From an uncultured Bacilli bacterium (GTDB lineage: Bacteria > Bacillota_I > Bacilli_A > RF39 > UBA660): 17,003 bases of DNA. Under the pieces are notes generated by a model. That model was not told where the DNA came from. It searched no databases and was given only the letters and a program-made list of their open reading frames with translations. The stretch covers positions 1-17,003 of the forward strand of contig CANPXY010000020.1 of assembly GCA_947587115.1 (NCBI GenBank). Reading direction: 5' to 3'. Of this stretch, positions 6,611 through 13,735 are shown in pieces. The position numbers and the translations under genes were made by a program. Every line of letters begins with the position of its first letter. Position 1 is the first letter of the stretch.

Positions 6611-6690
6611 TGGTAAAAAGATAAATTTATATCGTTATTTAAACTAAAGGAATAAATAGTTCATGAAAAACAGTTAATATTTAAGGAATA

Positions 6691-6699
6691 TGATATAAT
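6691..6699 (+). promoter_or_regulatory. Extended -10 promoter of the 417-residue protein gene
   Basis: TGA-TATAAT is a perfect extended -10. No convincing -35 hexamer was found. The leader would be about 30 bases. Confidence 0.55.
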
Positions 6700-6735
6700 G
6701 ATATTAAATTAGTAATAATGAAATGAGATGAAAAT

Positions 6736-7989
6736 ATGGAGTATACGAATAAAGATTATTACGATTATATTACTAAAATTGATAGTGAATATTCTCCCTT
6801 ACATGATACATATACTAAAATATTAAAGTTGCTGCTTAAAGAAGGGTTAAATAAAACTCTTAGTGCTTCTGCTAAAGATAGTTTTTTTCAACTTTTTGAA
6901 ATACGCCAATATGACTTTAATGAAGAGCATATAGAAGATTTAGAACGTTTATTATATTATGACTGCGCTTTTAGAAGAGTGTTTAAAAATGAATCGGGTA
7001 GTTTTTCTGTATATCCTAAATTAAAAGAATTACCAAATGAAAAGGATTTATTAATGTATTATAGTTTGGGTTTAAAAATGAGTGTAGATGAAGCTGTTAC
7101 GTATTTGACTCCTATATGTAATGAGCAAATTGATAAACTTAAAAAAGCAAAAATGGAAAATTATTATGGTTCTCATAAATATTTAATATCTCGTACAAAA
7201 GCTATATATGATGCTGTTACGATGTTAAATGGTAGAAGTGATATTGAGGATAAGGATTTGGTTAGTAGTACGCTTTCAAATGTTAGCGCTTTATTAAGTG
7301 AAATGTTAAGTACCTTAGGTTTAGAAAATACAGAAGAAACTTATATTAATTTAAGAAAATTTGATTATAAATTACCTATTAGTAAAAGTGAGTATGATTC
7401 TCTTAGAAGTGCTTATATAAAAGTGTTAGAAAATGAAAATAAGTTAATGGATATTTCGAATGAAATATGGAAAAGATACGCCCAAGAACATAATGGCGTT
7501 TTAATTCATCAATTAACTCAAGCGCCTATTGAATCAGATAAAATGAATAAAATATGTACTAGTTTTTATTCCGATAATGCTAATTTTATTACTAATTATT
7601 ACAATACTAATATTGGCTATGCCTATCCTATGGATATCAGTAGTGTTTTTGTGGTATGTGAAACAGATGTTGGTAGCTGGGAAATAAATCAAACAGAGTT
7701 TGTTAAAAGAGGATTTCCAGACTCTTGGCAATTAGATGAAACTAATATATGGTATGAATATCCTTATCATTCTAGACTATTTCCTCCAGAATATATTGAA
7801 AAGAAAACAATCAATAATAATAGTTTTGCTGAAATCATAATTGATAATCGAGTTAAAAAAGTTAAACCACTATATTGTTTTTATACTACTGATGCTAGTC
7901 AAGAACAAATCGATACCATTACTAAACTAGCGATGTGTCAAGGATTAGAAGTTAAACCATTAGCGATGGAAAAAGAAAAAGGCTATTAA
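6736..7989 (+). CDS. Unrecognised 417-residue soluble protein
   Basis: No family is recognised. The protein has no signal peptide or membrane segment. The first two thirds (to about residue 255) look alpha-helical and charged. The last third appears mixed alpha/beta and richer in aromatic residues: the region from VLIHQL to CTSFYSD, SVFVVCETDVGSWEINQTEF, EYPYHSRLFPPEY, FAEIIIDNRVKKVKPLYCFY, and a Lys-rich end. A helical head with a compact C-terminal domain suggests a two-domain cytoplasmic protein. The ribosome binding site is weak (GAGATGAAAAT before ATG). Codon use is strongly AT-biased, unlike genes after 8,100. It stands alone between the permease and the collagen-like gene. No clear terminator was found after it. 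Confidence 0.7.
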   Translation: MEYTNKDYYDYITKIDSEYSPLHDTYTKILKLLLKEGLNKTLSASAKDSFFQLFEIRQYDFNEEHIEDLERLLYYDCAFRRVFKNESGSFSVYPKLKELPNEKDLLMYYSLGLKMSVDEAVTYLTPICNEQIDKLKKAKMENYYGSHKYLISRTKAIYDAVTMLNGRSDIEDKDLVSSTLSNVSALLSEMLSTLGLENTEETYINLRKFDYKLPISKSEYDSLRSAYIKVLENENKLMDISNEIWKRYAQEHNGVLIHQLTQAPIESDKMNKICTSFYSDNANFITNYYNTNIGYAYPMDISSVFVVCETDVGSWEINQTEFVKRGFPDSWQLDETNIWYEYPYHSRLFPPEYIEKKTINNNSFAEIIIDNRVKKVKPLYCFYTTDASQEQIDTITKLAMCQGLEVKPLAMEKEKGY

Positions 7990-8077
7990 CTATATACTAA
8001 CAAGAAAAATCATATACAAAAATTCAAACCCTCCTTTTTATACGATCTTTTGTCATAAGATGAGTAAGAGGTGTCCG

Positions 8078-8090
8078 CATATATTATAAA
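8078..8090 (+). promoter_or_regulatory. CATANNNTA-like -10 element before the collagen-like gene
   Basis: GCATATATTATAAAG lies about 15-25 bases before the ATG region. CATATATTA agrees with the -10 form CATANNNTA of mother-cell sigma K promoters. No matching -35 AC was found at 16-18 bases, so the call is weak. A similar block precedes the coiled-coil gene at 12942. Confidence 0.25.
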
Positions 8091-8104
8091 GAGGAGTGAA
8101 GAAC

Positions 8105-8728
8105 ATGAAAGAATATAAATTAAATTTGGTAATTCCCAAAGGGGATCCCGGGATACAAGGTCCAAAGGGGGACAAGGGAGACCCAGGACCACAAGGAGAA
8201 ATAGGGTTACAGGGACCCAAAGGAGATCCGGGCGAACGAGGAGAACAGGGCCCAAAAGGGGATCCAGGGGAGACGATTGCTACTTTACAGGCTTATGGAG
8301 GAAAATATAACAATATGACGACAACCATCACGTCTCAGGGCTTAGGTACTTGGGTTCAAATACCACTTCCTACTTCTATGCCAAATATCAATGTGATAGA
8401 TACGGAGACGAACAGCTTACAGTTAGAACAGGATGGAATCTACGAAATCAATTATTCAGTTAATGTTTCTGTATCACAAGCAACATCATTAACAGTGATG
8501 GTAAGAAAAAATCAAGTGAATCTTCCGGCGTCAGTATTGACAAGGCAACTAGAGCCGGGGAAAGAGTTTCTCTATACGGGAAGTTTTTTAGTTTCCTTAG
8601 AGGCAGATGATAAGGTGGATATGACTTTATCGACCAATCAAGAAAATGTCATGGTCAGTTTTAATGTAGGACAAAACGCCAGTTTGACGCTCAAAAAAAT
8701 CGATGAAGCAAACGGGCCTCGAGGGTAA
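8105..8728 (+). CDS. Collagen-like (BclA-type) surface or exosporium-like protein
   Basis: The 207-residue protein starts with 12 residues (MKEYKLNLVIPK), then fifteen Gly-X-Y triplets (residues 13-57) rich in GPK, GDP and GEx, then a globular domain of about 150 residues resembling the C1q/TNF-like trimerising head of BclA-type proteins. It lacks a signal peptide. BclA-like proteins of spore formers also lack a classical signal and are placed on the exosporium through a short N-terminal tag. That, and the SleB-like neighbour, suggests a spore-surface role (inference). Phage tail-fibre collagen proteins are the main alternative, but no phage genes are nearby. The ATG at 8105 is 8 bases after GAGGAG; a GTG at 8096 overlaps that site. 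The Gly-rich codons make the strand locally G-rich. Confidence 0.85.
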   Translation: MKEYKLNLVIPKGDPGIQGPKGDKGDPGPQGEIGLQGPKGDPGERGEQGPKGDPGETIATLQAYGGKYNNMTTTITSQGLGTWVQIPLPTSMPNINVIDTETNSLQLEQDGIYEINYSVNVSVSQATSLTVMVRKNQVNLPASVLTRQLEPGKEFLYTGSFLVSLEADDKVDMTLSTNQENVMVSFNVGQNASLTLKKIDEANGPRG

Positions 8729-8764
8729 TCAATAAACAGGAAGCCCATCCAATCGTTCTTTAAA

Positions 8765-8793
8765 TTGACAAAATGCAAAATATAGTGTAAAAT
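8765..8793 (+). promoter_or_regulatory. Promoter of the SleB-like hydrolase gene
   Basis: TTGACA (8765-8770), 17 bases, TAAAAT (8788-8793) make a strong housekeeping-type promoter. The -10 falls in the loop of the hairpin at 8778-8805, so the promoter and the terminator of the preceding gene occupy the same DNA. Confidence 0.75.
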
Positions 8794-8809
8794 AGCACTA
8801 TATTTTTTT
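8778..8809 (+). terminator. Terminator of the collagen-like gene, overlapping the next promoter
   Basis: AAATATAGTG (8778-8787) pairs perfectly with CACTATATTT (8796-8805) around TAAAATAG, followed by T residues to 8809. Confidence 0.85.
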
Positions 8810-8828
8810 GGGATACGGAGGGGATACA

Positions 8829-9677
8829 ATGGAAATTGACAGATTAATAGAAAAGACTGAGGATGAAAAATTACTTAGACGTATCAGAAATTTGTTATTA
8901 AAAAAGGTACTTACCAAATCAAATGCCTGTTTTGTCTTATCTGTATTATTATCATGCTCGATCGGGAATATGACTATTGAATTGTTCAAGATGGCTTCTT
9001 CAGCAAAAATAGTCGATGAGGTTTCTTCTGATGAAATTGAAAAACAATTAACGATGCTCGAATTGATGGAAGAAGTACCTGTTGTTTCCACTGATGAAGT
9101 GCAAACCGAAGCGATCGAAGATACTTCCGCGGCTACTGTAAGTCAAGAAGAAGTTCAAGAACCGAAAGAGCCTGATAATGAAGAAAAAAAAGAAGCAGTC
9201 TTGTCGGAATACAACCTTACATCGGAACAGTTTGATGTTTTAGCTTCTTGTGTTCTAGCAGAATCAAAGGCAGAGTGTTACCAAGATGCTTATGCCGTGA
9301 TTAATACGATGTACAACCGAACGATCAGCAACAACTGGATCAATTATGTGAACAATATCATGGAAGGTCAAAACGGATCCAGCATCTATTATCAATGTAT
9401 ATGCCCTGGTCAATTTGTTGTCTATCAGAGTAAAGCCTATCTCGAATTTTTAAATCAAGATCGTACTGCTCTACCAGGATACCAAGCCATTATTGATTTC
9501 CTATATACCAAAAATTCAATGCATGATTTTTTAAGTTTCCGATCAAGTTCTGCGAAGGCCCCTGGTCGAACTCAGTTCGTCAAGGGCGGGAATTGGTATT
9601 TTAATAATTTGACGAGTGCGGACCGAGTAGAAACTGCCCCTAAAGAAAGTTCAGTAAAAGTTTTTGCAAAGAAATAG
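8829..9677 (+). CDS. Membrane-anchored SleB-like cell wall hydrolase
   Basis: The 282-residue protein has a basic cytoplasmic start, one membrane segment at about residues 31-50, an acidic Glu/Val/Ser linker (about 60-122), and a C-terminal domain (about 128-265). That domain matches the SleB/CwlJ Hydrolase_2 type: FDVLASCVLAES, with candidate catalytic Glu145, then DAYAVINTMYNR and CPGQFVVY. Such enzymes are lytic transglycosylases or amidases that cut peptidoglycan, in spore formers cortex peptidoglycan during germination. Here the anchor and long linker suggest action from the membrane on the wall. GGAGGGG lies 5 bases before the ATG at 8829; an upstream TTG at 8808 is inside the terminator T-run. 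Ends FAKK. Confidence 0.7.
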   Translation: MEIDRLIEKTEDEKLLRRIRNLLLKKVLTKSNACFVLSVLLSCSIGNMTIELFKMASSAKIVDEVSSDEIEKQLTMLELMEEVPVVSTDEVQTEAIEDTSAATVSQEEVQEPKEPDNEEKKEAVLSEYNLTSEQFDVLASCVLAESKAECYQDAYAVINTMYNRTISNNWINYVNNIMEGQNGSSIYYQCICPGQFVVYQSKAYLEFLNQDRTALPGYQAIIDFLYTKNSMHDFLSFRSSSAKAPGRTQFVKGGNWYFNNLTSADRVETAPKESSVKVFAKK

Positions 9678-9700
9678 ATCTAGTGATGCTAGATCTTTTA
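9676..9700 (+). terminator. Terminator of the SleB-like gene
   Basis: AGATCTAG (9676-9683) pairs perfectly with CTAGATCT (9689-9696) around TGATG, then TTTTA. The stem starts inside the stop codon TAG (9675-9677). Confidence 0.75.
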
Positions 9701-9759
9701 AATTGTCTTAAATAACACTGTGAAAAAAGTGTCAAATTGCTAACCTTTTTGTCAGATTG

Positions 9760-9768
9760 TGTTACAAT
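9760..9768 (+). promoter_or_regulatory. Extended -10 promoter of the PRPP synthetase gene
   Basis: TGT-TACAAT is an extended -10 with one deviation from consensus. No good -35 hexamer was found at 16-18 bases. The leader is about 25 bases to a strong TAAGGAGG at 9788-9795. Confidence 0.55.
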
Positions 9769-9799
9769 GATCTTGTAAGATACGCTTTAAGGAGGTTTT

Positions 9800-10930
9800 A
9801 TGGAAGTCGTAACGAACAATTTAAAATTGATAGTCATGGACAACTTTGCCGACTTTGGCAAAAAAGTCGACGATCACCTAAAATTGATGAAAGGAGTGGA
9901 AGATAAGAAGTTCAGTTATATCATCCCCACCGCGGTACCGAGATTTAGTAATGGCGAAGCCAAAGGCCTACTTTATGAGACGGTCCGGGCGCAAGACGTT
10001 TTCATTTTAAGTGATATTCAAAATTATAGTTGCACGTATGAGATGCATGGTTTTACCAATCATAAGAGCCCCGATGATCATTTTCAAGATATCAAAAGAA
10101 TGATTTCTGCGTGTAACGGATCACCTAGTCGCATCAGCGTTGTAACCCCATCACTTTATGGAGCACGACAACACAAAAAGAAAGATCGTGAATCTCTTGA
10201 TTGTTCTTTAGGATTAAAAGAGCTCGAGAATTTAGGAGTAAAACAGATCATAGCGTTTGACGTCCACAACAAAGATGCATGTGACAATGCTGTCAGTCCT
10301 ACGACGATATTTGAAAATCCTTACTCCACATACTCTATTTTAAGAACATTTATTGATAATGAAGAGATCGATTATCAAAATCTATTGGTCATAAGTCCCG
10401 ATACGGGTGCCGTAGATCGTGCCCGATACTATGCCGATATGCTCAAAACAGATATTGGTATTTTCTACAAAAGACGGGACTTTTCTAAGATCGTAAATGG
10501 GAAGAATCCGATCGTCGCGCACGAATATTTAGGAAAGCCAGTTCAAGGCAAGACGGTACTCATTGTCGACGATCTAATCTCTTCTGGGCAATCGATGTTA
10601 GAAGTAGCCAAAGATTTAAAAAAATGGGGTGCTGAACAGATTTATTTAACTGCCACTTTCGCCTTCTTTAGCGATGGCAAACCCAACATTGATGCTTTCC
10701 AGGAAGCATATGAACAAGGATTATTTCACCGCTTATATACGACCAATTTAACTTATGTACCAGAAGAAGTAAAACAGCGGGAATGGTTTCAAGAAGTGGA
10801 CTGTTCTAAATATATGGCCAAAATTATATATACCCTAAATAGTCATGGTTCTATCGCACCACTCTTAAATGGCAAAGAGAAAATTCTGCAAAAGATCCAG
10901 GAACATCAAAATTTTAAAGCTACAAAATAA
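9800..10930 (+). CDS. prs: Ribose-phosphate pyrophosphokinase (PRPP synthetase), extended form
   Basis: This enzyme makes PRPP from ribose 5-phosphate and ATP for purine, pyrimidine, NAD, His and Trp synthesis. Family marks in order are PRFSNGEAKGLLYETVRAQD (residues 47-66, the FSDGE/ESVR region), SLYGARQHKKKDRE (118-131, the ATP-binding YARQD-like segment), DVHN (154-157), ISPDTGAVDRAR (198-209), YKRRD (223-227), and the PRPP-binding loop VLIVDDLISSGQSM (253-266). At 376 residues it is about 55-60 longer than the usual 315-320, with extra residues spread over the N-terminus and the region 80-110, plus an insertion near 290-335. Loop residues differ from the common VDDMIDTAGT, so it belongs to a divergent branch. 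Monocistronic, with its own promoter and terminator. Confidence 0.85.
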   Translation: MEVVTNNLKLIVMDNFADFGKKVDDHLKLMKGVEDKKFSYIIPTAVPRFSNGEAKGLLYETVRAQDVFILSDIQNYSCTYEMHGFTNHKSPDDHFQDIKRMISACNGSPSRISVVTPSLYGARQHKKKDRESLDCSLGLKELENLGVKQIIAFDVHNKDACDNAVSPTTIFENPYSTYSILRTFIDNEEIDYQNLLVISPDTGAVDRARYYADMLKTDIGIFYKRRDFSKIVNGKNPIVAHEYLGKPVQGKTVLIVDDLISSGQSMLEVAKDLKKWGAEQIYLTATFAFFSDGKPNIDAFQEAYEQGLFHRLYTTNLTYVPEEVKQREWFQEVDCSKYMAKIIYTLNSHGSIAPLLNGKEKILQKIQEHQNFKATK

Positions 10931-10940
10931 AATCTCAAAC

Positions 10941-10975
10941 AATCTTCTCCTTTATAATGAAAGAGAAGATTTTTT
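10941..10975 (+). terminator. Terminator of prs
   Basis: AATCTTCTC (10941-10949) pairs with GAGAAGATT (10963-10971). TTT/AAA pairing extends it past a bulged C. A T-run follows to 10975. Confidence 0.85.
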
Positions 10976-11001
10976 ATAAAATGGGATTCTAAAACCCTCG
11001 C

Positions 11002-11030
11002 TTGCCTTCTTATATGTTTCATAGTATTAT
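11002..11030 (+). promoter_or_regulatory. Promoter of gpsA
   Basis: TTGCCT (11002-11007), 17 bases, TATTAT (11025-11030). A second -10-like TATAAT overlaps at 11028-11033. Confidence 0.6.
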
Positions 11031-11053
11031 AATAATAAATAGAGGTGACGTAC

Positions 11054-12031
11054 ATGAAAGTAGGAATTATAGGAACGGGAGCTTATGGCCTAGCGCTCGG
11101 TATGGTTGCATTAGAGAATGCTTGTGAAGTTACAATGTGGACCAAGTTTGAAGATGAAAAAGAAGATTTAGAGCGTCATCGCCGAGCCCCTGATAAATTG
11201 CCAAAAGTTCGCATTCCTAAAGAGCTTCTCTTTACGACCAATTTGAAAGAGGCCCTATGTCAGAAAGACTTGATCATCATTGCGATTCCAGCGAGTTTTG
11301 TCGATGAGGTCATGCAGGAAATGGCTGCTGATCTTACGAAAGATCAGACTTTATGTATTGCTTCCAAGGGGATTGAAAACGATACTTGCTCCTTTTTGAC
11401 CGAGGTCGTAGAGCGCTCTTTTAAGACTCGACATCTTGCGGTCATTTCTGGACCTTCCTTTGCTATTGATATCGTTTCAGGTGTTCCGATTGGTCTATCT
11501 CTTGCTACCAAAGATCAGAAGGCAGAGCAATGTGTCATTAAAGCTCTAGGAAATGCCCATGTGAAACTGCGCCCTACAAAGGACCTCATTGGCATTGAAT
11601 TGTGTGGTGCAATCAAAAATGTAATCGCTCTAGCAGCGGGGATGTTAGAAGGAATGGGTCTTCCTGAATCGACGAAAGCAATGTTCATTACAGAAGCCTT
11701 ACACGATATTAAGCAACTGATCAAAGGCCTTGGTGGGAACAAAAAGACGATTCTTTCCTTCGCTGGTTTTGGAGACCTACTATTGACCTGTACGAGCGAT
11801 AAAAGTCGTAATTTCACCTATGGAAAATTAATTGGCGAGGGAAAAAGTTCCAAAGAGCTAGAGACATATCGAAAGACCCATACGATCGAAGGACTCTATA
11901 CTTTACAGTCCATTCATCAGCTAATATCACACCACAAGATTGATATTCCCATTGTCGATCTCATCTATCAAATTATTTTCTATGAAAAAGATTGCCACGA
12001 ACTATTACAACTATTGATTACAAAAGAATGA
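11054..12031 (+). CDS. gpsA: Glycerol-3-phosphate dehydrogenase [NAD(P)+]
   Basis: This cytoplasmic enzyme reduces dihydroxyacetone phosphate to sn-glycerol 3-phosphate for phospholipid and teichoic acid synthesis. The 325-residue length is normal. It has an N-terminal Rossmann fold with GTGAYG (7-12), IAIPASFVDEV (77-87), SKGIE (104-108), SGPSFAIDIVSGVP (132-145), CGAIKNVIALAAGM (184-197) with the catalytic Lys188, GFGDLLLTC (238-246), SRNFTYG (251-257) and HTIEG (276-280). The start at 11054 follows AGAGGTGA by 5 bases; a GTG at 11045 lies inside that site. It has its own promoter. The DUF308 gene follows with its own promoter only about 30 bases after the gpsA stop, with no clear terminator between. 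Confidence 0.95.
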   Translation: MKVGIIGTGAYGLALGMVALENACEVTMWTKFEDEKEDLERHRRAPDKLPKVRIPKELLFTTNLKEALCQKDLIIIAIPASFVDEVMQEMAADLTKDQTLCIASKGIENDTCSFLTEVVERSFKTRHLAVISGPSFAIDIVSGVPIGLSLATKDQKAEQCVIKALGNAHVKLRPTKDLIGIELCGAIKNVIALAAGMLEGMGLPESTKAMFITEALHDIKQLIKGLGGNKKTILSFAGFGDLLLTCTSDKSRNFTYGKLIGEGKSSKELETYRKTHTIEGLYTLQSIHQLISHHKIDIPIVDLIYQIIFYEKDCHELLQLLITKE

Positions 12032-12058
12032 TAATTTGGTGTGCGTAGTCCAAAAATG

Positions 12059-12067
12059 TGTTATAAT
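12059..12067 (+). promoter_or_regulatory. Extended -10 promoter of the DUF308 gene
   Basis: TGT-TATAAT is a perfect extended -10, 23 bases before the chosen start. Its position inside a possible longer reading frame starting at 12036 argues against that upstream start. Confidence 0.65.
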
Positions 12068-12089
12068 AGATACGAATCGAGGGATGAAT

Positions 12090-12659
12090 ATGGAAAAAGA
12101 AACCAAAGGAATATTTAAGACGTCACTCTTATCTACATTTTGCTTTATTGTGATGGGATTATTTTTAATTTTTAAATCTTCATCGACGATTGAAATCATT
12201 TCTTATATTTTAGGCGGTTTTATCATTGCCTTAGGAGTAACTTCGTTTATTCGTTATTATCGCAATAAAGAAGAGCGTCTTTTTCGCTTTGATATCGTCT
12301 ATGGCATCATCAGTTCATTGATGGGATTGCTCCTCATCTTGAATCCGCATGCCTTAGCCAAAATTATTCCTGTAATCTTAGGAATATGGATTACGATCTC
12401 GAGTGCTTTGAAAATTCAGATGGCGTTCTCTTTGAAAACTTACCAAAGCAACATGTGGAAGATGACGCTGGTCGTAGGTCTACTTGCCTTGCTCTGTGGC
12501 TTAATCTTGATTTTCAATCCATTTGAAGGAGCACTGGTCATTACGAAGATCATTGGAATCTTCTTGATCATCTATGCCATTATGGACTTGATCTCTAGCT
12601 ATATGGTAAATAGGATCATGAACAAGACCGCAATTTCAATCAAAAAAGATGTCAAATGA
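12090..12659 (+). CDS. DUF308/HdeD-family membrane protein
   Basis: The 189-residue protein has six probable membrane segments in three hairpin-like pairs, each with Gly-rich turns (SYILGGFIIALGVTSFIRYY, LMGLLLILNPHALAKIIPV, LALLCGLILIFNPFEGALVI). The repeated (L)xILNP/FNP motif is characteristic of the HdeD/DUF308 family. HdeD in Escherichia coli is linked to acid resistance, but the function of Gram-positive members is not established. The start at 12090 has GAGGG 6 bases upstream; the ATG at 12084 is too near, and the one at 12036 precedes the promoter. It probably also receives read-through from gpsA. Confidence 0.8.
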   Translation: MEKETKGIFKTSLLSTFCFIVMGLFLIFKSSSTIEIISYILGGFIIALGVTSFIRYYRNKEERLFRFDIVYGIISSLMGLLLILNPHALAKIIPVILGIWITISSALKIQMAFSLKTYQSNMWKMTLVVGLLALLCGLILIFNPFEGALVITKIIGIFLIIYAIMDLISSYMVNRIMNKTAISIKKDVK

Positions 12660-12667
12660 CATCTTTT
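12644..12667. terminator. Bidirectional terminator overlapping two stop codons
   Basis: AAAAGATGTC (12644-12653) pairs perfectly with GACATCTTTT (12658-12667) around AAAT. The DUF308 stop TGA (12657-12659) lies at the loop and right arm, and the stop of the convergent coiled-coil gene (12667-12669, minus) starts at the end of the right arm. Confidence 0.9.
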
Positions 12668-12942
12668 TACATCATGTACATATTAGAGTTATTTGCGTAA
12701 CTTCCAAAATCCTGATCGTTATTGGCGTTTGCTGTATAAGGAACTGGATAACCATTTTCTAATCTAGAAATTCTGTTTTCTAATCTTCGAACTTGACGTT
12801 CTAAACGATTCAAACGATTTTCCATTTGATTTAATTGCTCTCGGCAGTTGCATCCACCTTGTCCATTCATTGGCCAATTTCCTGGAAAATTAGGGCCTCC
12901 TTGCCATCCCGGCATGAACTGATAAGGTACTTGATTATTCAT
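12667..12942 (-). CDS. Small Gly/Pro/Asn-rich coiled-coil protein
   Basis: The 91-residue protein has a Pro/Gly/Trp/Asn-rich start (residues 1-30: QFMPGWQGGPNFPGNWPMNG), a CNC pair at about 31-33, then an uninterrupted amphipathic helix (about 34-64) with Leu/Met/Val/Ile at heptad spacing (LNQMENRLNRLERQVRRLEN), then an Asn/Tyr/Met-rich tail. This composition recalls small spore coat or morphogenetic proteins, but no family is recognised. AAAGGAGAG on the minus strand lies before the ATG. Divergent from trmB. The Cys pair could cross-link or bind metal (inference). Confidence 0.75.
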   Translation of the reverse strand: MNNQVPYQFMPGWQGGPNFPGNWPMNGQGGCNCREQLNQMENRLNRLERQVRRLENRISRLENGYPVPYTANANNDQDFGSYANNSNMYMM

Positions 12943-12968
12943 AATATCTCTCCTTTGCTTGACGCTTT

Positions 12969-12980
12969 ATTATATGCAAT
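12969..12980 (-). promoter_or_regulatory. CATANNNTA-like -10 promoter of the coiled-coil gene
   Basis: On the minus strand GCATATAATAAAG contains both TATAAT and CATATAATA, the latter agreeing with the sigma K -10 form CATANNNTA. An AC lies 17 bases upstream (in AACACAAA), compatible with a sigma K -35. A plain housekeeping -10 is equally possible. Confidence 0.4.
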
Positions 12981-12992
12981 CACCCAAATTTG

Positions 12993-13001
12993 TGTTATGA
13001 T
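12993..13001 (+). promoter_or_regulatory. Extended -10 promoter of trmB
   Basis: TGT-TATGAT, one base off consensus, about 27 bases before the ATG. It is divergent from the coiled-coil promoter with about 15 bases between the two -10 elements. Confidence 0.55.
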
Positions 13002-13027
13002 AATTTTATTCTTAAAAGGAGGTAGCT

Positions 13028-13681
13028 ATGCGTCTTCGAAATATCAAGAACAAACAAGAGATCCTCGATCAATCTTCCTATTTGATCACCAATCCAGAAA
13101 TTTATCGTGGAAGATGGCACGAGCTATTTCAAAATGATCATCCCATTTTTATTGAAATAGGAATGGGAAAAGGACAATTCATCATTGAAAACGCCAAACG
13201 GCATCCCGAAATTAATTATATTGGAATCGAGCGTTATGATACTGTTTTAGCAAGAGCACTTCCTAAAATCGATGGAAGCTATCCCAATCTTTATATTGTG
13301 CGCTTCAACGCGACTTTTATTGACCAGATCTTCGATCGCGAGATCGACCGCATCTATTTAAACTTTTCAGACCCTTGGCCTAAAAAACGACACGTTTCTA
13401 GACGCCTGATGTGTACGCTATTCCTAAAGAAGTACGATGCTATTTTTAAAAACAGTAAAGAAATTCATATGAAGACGGACAATCGCGAACTTTTCGAGTT
13501 TGCGCTTACCTCATTTAGCCAATACGGATATCAGTTGGAAGAGGTGCATCTAGATTTATATCAGAGCGATATCAAAGAAAATATTGCCACCGAATATGAA
13601 GAAAAATTTGTCAAAGAGCACAAGCCCATCTATCACTGTATCGTCCGTAAATCAGAAGAAATTTTGCACAAAAAGTTATAA
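13028..13681 (+). CDS. trmB: tRNA (guanine-N7-)-methyltransferase
   Basis: TrmB methylates guanine 46 in the variable loop of many tRNAs with S-adenosylmethionine. The 217-residue length is standard. The SAM-binding motif is FIEIGMGKGQF (41-51); Glu68 lies in IGIER; the family signature NFSDPWPKKRHVSRRL is at 112-127; KTDN at 149-152 and TEYEEKF at 188-194 form the substrate and tRNA site. AAAGGAGG lies 5 bases before the ATG. No terminator is visible before the lipoprotein gene 55 bases on, so it may read into the envelope operon. Confidence 0.95.
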   Translation: MRLRNIKNKQEILDQSSYLITNPEIYRGRWHELFQNDHPIFIEIGMGKGQFIIENAKRHPEINYIGIERYDTVLARALPKIDGSYPNLYIVRFNATFIDQIFDREIDRIYLNFSDPWPKKRHVSRRLMCTLFLKKYDAIFKNSKEIHMKTDNRELFEFALTSFSQYGYQLEEVHLDLYQSDIKENIATEYEEKFVKEHKPIYHCIVRKSEEILHKKL

Positions 13682-13706
13682 AAAGATATGTATTTCTAAA
13701 AATATT

Positions 13707-13715
13707 TGGTATAAT
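13707..13715 (+). promoter_or_regulatory. Extended -10 promoter of the envelope operon
   Basis: TGG-TATAAT is a perfect extended -10, 20 bases before the lipoprotein start. It would drive 13736-16058. Confidence 0.65.
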
Positions 13716-13735
13716 AGACCTAGAGTAGGTGAAAT

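Noticed and set aside
7990..8104. Terminator after the 417-residue gene
   Set aside because: There is a T-run at 8034-8040, but no adequate stem precedes it.
8010..8255. Open reading frame on the minus strand opposite the Gly-X-Y repeats
   Set aside because: It is the mirror of the collagen triplets, with low-complexity Leu/Pro/Val content, no ribosome binding site, and overlap with a well-supported gene.
11515..11817. Minus-strand open frame inside gpsA
   Set aside because: It lies wholly opposite conserved GpsA motifs and lacks a ribosome binding site.
12036..12089. Longer N-terminus for the DUF308 protein
   Set aside because: The extended -10 promoter at 12059-12067 lies inside it and there is no ribosome binding site before 12036.
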